A stretch of DNA of 48,372 nucleotides from Azonexaceae bacterium s22. GTDB lineage: Bacteria; Pseudomonadota; Gammaproteobacteria; Burkholderiales; Rhodocyclaceae. Each line of letters starts with the position of its first letter. Within the stretch, counting starts at the first letter, position 1. Made by a program: the position numbers and the translations under genes. Below are positions 46,481 to 48,372 of this stretch, one piece after another. The stretch is from assembly GCA_016617495.1 (NCBI GenBank), contig WYCU01000012.1, positions 1 to 48,372 on the forward strand. Reading direction: 5' to 3'. The notes under the pieces were generated by a model. The model was not told the DNA's origin, searched no databases, and saw nothing but the letters and a program-made list of their open reading frames with translations.

Positions 46481-46798
46481 ATGACCCACATCATCGAATT
46501 CCCCATCGCGAACAATCTGCGAAGCCACGATTACGATGCCGACATTGACGAGATATTGGCGTCCGTCCCGCCGAAAAGCCGGGAAAAGCTCAGGTTTGAA
46601 CTCATCAAGACAATCGACGGCTATGGTGCCAATTTCACTCAGTGGTCCCTGAGTTTTCCTGAAGCCTGCGATGAAACGCTACGCAAGCAAATCTACGACC
46701 TGGCGCATCAGGAGCATGGCCGGAAAATACGCATGCTGAAAGACATCATGCGGCTCAAGGCAATGGTTCTGGTGTCGGAATACCACAAGTCCAAGTGA
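46481..46798 (+). CDS. Small protein of unknown function
   Basis: I do not recognise a family. The 105-residue protein is largely helical by composition, with a charged C-terminal half (RKQIYDLAHQEHGRKIRMLKD) and no signal peptide. The spacing to the J-domain gene suggests an operon, so it could be the partner or client of that co-chaperone. No stronger statement is possible. Confidence 0.6.
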   Translation: MTHIIEFPIANNLRSHDYDADIDEILASVPPKSREKLRFELIKTIDGYGANFTQWSLSFPEACDETLRKQIYDLAHQEHGRKIRMLKDIMRLKAMVLVSEYHKSK

Positions 46799-47058
46799 TT
46801 GGATTTGAACACGGTACGTCGCTTCTGCGGACGGAATGCACTGTGGCTGAGCGCTGGCAAAGACCAGCGAATAGCCTAACACCATAGGCTGGTGCTCGGC
46901 CAGAGCGGCCACTGAACTCAAGGAAGCACTTCGTCTGTTTGTGGTACCGAATCGGACAATCGTCGATTAAACATGCGAATGTTCGGATTCAGGTTAAATG
47001 CTTGTACACATACCGTTCGAGAGGCAGGATCGGCATACGAGTATCTAATAAATAGGTG

Positions 47059-48261
47059 TTACCAGCCCCACTTAAGTTTGTCATATAGAGTGGCTAACTT
47101 CCGGAAATTACTAGCATAGCTAGAAGTTGAGTAATCCAGCTTTTCTTCATTGTCGATCAAGAACTGACGAAGAAGCTCAAGATCGATCTTATCTCGCGAA
47201 AAGAATGGAATGTAAGCCGATGCGTTTTCCGGTGTACATCCATCGATAACGTCGCGCATTGTTTGATGGCGGTACTTTCTGAAGAATGGTGCGGAGTACA
47301 TCTTGACGCGAAAGTCTTTGAGGTCTCGCTTGACCCATTTATCGAGGGCCAGCCCACTTTTCTCGTAGGCGTCATTACTGTCAATTCCGATTTGCCGTAG
47401 GTACTTAAAGGCTGGGACATTCTGCGTGTATCTGCCAACCCGCGGAATAACGTTGTCGATAATCTGCCTTGCGTCATAGCTCGCTTTCTCATGCAAGACA
47501 TCAACAATTAAATCTTTCGTCTCGACTGCAGCATATCCAATTCCAGCGACGATATTCTCTTGATGAGAGGCGACTCCTACACCGACCAAGAACTCGATAT
47601 CTTCTTTCCTGTCGATCGCGTCGATGTCCACGACACAAAGCTTTTTCTCCGGCTCAGATGACTGAACCAGTTCATACATTTGCTCTTTGCAGTAGCGGAG
47701 AACTCGTGCCGGAATTTTTCTCTTTGTGGCCCGAAGGGCTTCAAAGATCGGGATCCAATTATTTGACTTGACCAAAACGAGGGGTATTTGAACGCCATCA
47801 ATTGTGATGTAAGTATCAGATATATTGGCGTCTTCACCATCAGCTTGCCGTTGAACAAATATTAAGTTCTGGCGAAGTTGCTCAATGTTTTCCTTTCCAA
47901 TGCAAAGTGAGATAGCTCTGAGTAGGCTAGATATGTTTTGGTCCGACAGTGAATAGCCAAGAAAGACGATTGGGTGCTCGACAAAAATGGTAATCAGCTT
48001 TGCGGCGAGATACGCATTCCGCTCGTTAAATTGAGCGTAATCTTCATTGGTCAGCACTAGTGACGCCGGTAATGTCGAACACCCATGAATCTTGTAAATC
48101 TCACCAATTTCTTGAGGGTTTGAGAAAAGTAGTTCGTTTTGCCCGATATACTTCCGATAGTCAGGGAATAGTTGCTCGATAAAAGTATCCCAGTTTGTCG
48201 TGATGATGCCGTCGACGTTCAGTCCAGCTAATAACCCAACCTCTTCGACGTCCCCCCGTTT
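47059..48261 (-). pseudogene. SIR2-family protein, 5'-truncated next to an IS element
   Basis: The open frame runs from the stop of the adjoining transposase, so no native start codon remains. The N-terminal part of this remnant is SIR2-like: GIITTNWDTFIEQLF (Asn and Asp of the NAD site), then IYKIHG with the catalytic-type His, and FLGYSLSDQNISSLL. The usual N-terminal glycine-rich NAD-binding loop is missing. The remaining 250 residues match no domain I can name. The DNA is visibly richer in A and T than the rest of the window, suggesting horizontal transfer. SIR2-domain proteins of this type are often anti-phage NADases; this copy is probably dead, though expression from an internal start cannot be excluded. 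Confidence 0.72.
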
Positions 48262-48372
48262 TCAGTAGCACAAGGCTTTAGAGTCCAGAGTTAATTTACC
48301 TGATTTCTGGGTGAGTGATTTGGCATAGGCGGCGGGAGTCAAACCGCCTAGAGATTTCTTTGGTCGCTCCTC
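48262..48372 (-). mobile_element. IS3-family transposase, C-terminal end (continues outside window)
   Basis: Thirty-six codons before a TGA read EERPKKSLGGLTPAAYAK and on to KALCY, the conserved C-terminal tail of IS3-family OrfB integrases. The rest lies beyond the window. The adjacent CCCCCCGTTTTCAG stretch (plus strand, about 48252-48265) is probably part of the terminal inverted repeat. It abuts the SIR2 remnant in the same orientation and frame. Confidence 0.85.

Overview
The window looks like chromosomal DNA of a denitrifying betaproteobacterium, probably of the Rhodocyclales. The evidence is the high GC content, a complete cytochrome cd1 (nirS) nitrite-reduction and heme d1 gene set, the yajC-secD-secF / tgt-queA order and a betaproteobacterial cyanophycin cluster. 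The genus cannot be fixed from sequence reading alone.

Layout. 1-6008: the 3' part of a giant repetitive YadA-type trimeric autotransporter adhesin, then two tandem DUF2827 proteins and a small secreted protein. 6082-9542 (minus): a PAS-PAS-GGDEF-EAL protein and a FIST-domain sensor. 9630-15027 (minus): secF, secD, yajC, tgt and queA. 15071-17579 (minus): a secreted protein of unknown role, tRNA-Leu(CAA), a Rap1a/Tai-like immunity protein and the uroporphyrinogen-III methyltransferase (nirE type). 17857-24264 (plus): nirS, a heme-binding EB_dh-type cytochrome, an amicyanin-like cupredoxin, nirC, nirF, a nirD-nirL fusion, nirG and nirH, preceded by a perfect FNR/Dnr box. 24265-32881 (plus): a sigma54-type control region, a secreted protein that is about one quarter methionine, a small periplasmic protein, a membrane-anchored pentaheme cytochrome c, DmsA-like and DmsB-like subunits, then a sensor kinase with a periplasmic c-heme motif and an NtrC-family regulator. 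32946-40706 (minus): cyanophycin synthetases CphA1 and CphA2', a DUF1854 protein and an ABC exporter with a zinc-ribbon. 40834-43541 (plus): nirJ and nirN with their own FNR/Dnr-like box. 43681-45398: tRNA-Leu(GAG), rluE, a DUF192 gene and ubiC. 45925-48372: a J-domain protein, a small unknown protein, an AT-richer SIR2-family remnant and the end of an IS3-family transposase that adjoins its truncated 5' end.

How the genes fit together. nirE, nirF, nirDL, nirG, nirH, nirJ and nirN make heme d1 for NirS, and NirC, the EB_dh cytochrome and the cupredoxin are plausible periplasmic electron carriers. The block at 24272-32881 reads as one regulated system. Two identical palindromes (candidate enhancer sites), a consensus IHF site and a near-perfect -24/-12 promoter precede the Met-rich gene, and an NtrC-type activator with its GAFTGA motif is encoded at the far end. 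This module is the best candidate for an undescribed system: a DMSO-reductase-like enzyme linked to a sacrificial or metal-binding Met-rich protein, under c-heme sensing.

A second unexplained signal is a dispersed bipartite 34-nt element: ATTTTTGCC (ATTTTGCC in one copy), an 11-nt spacer, then GTCGACCGCGACAA. It occurs five times with fixed geometry, plus two looser copies, in both intergenic DNA and coding sequence.
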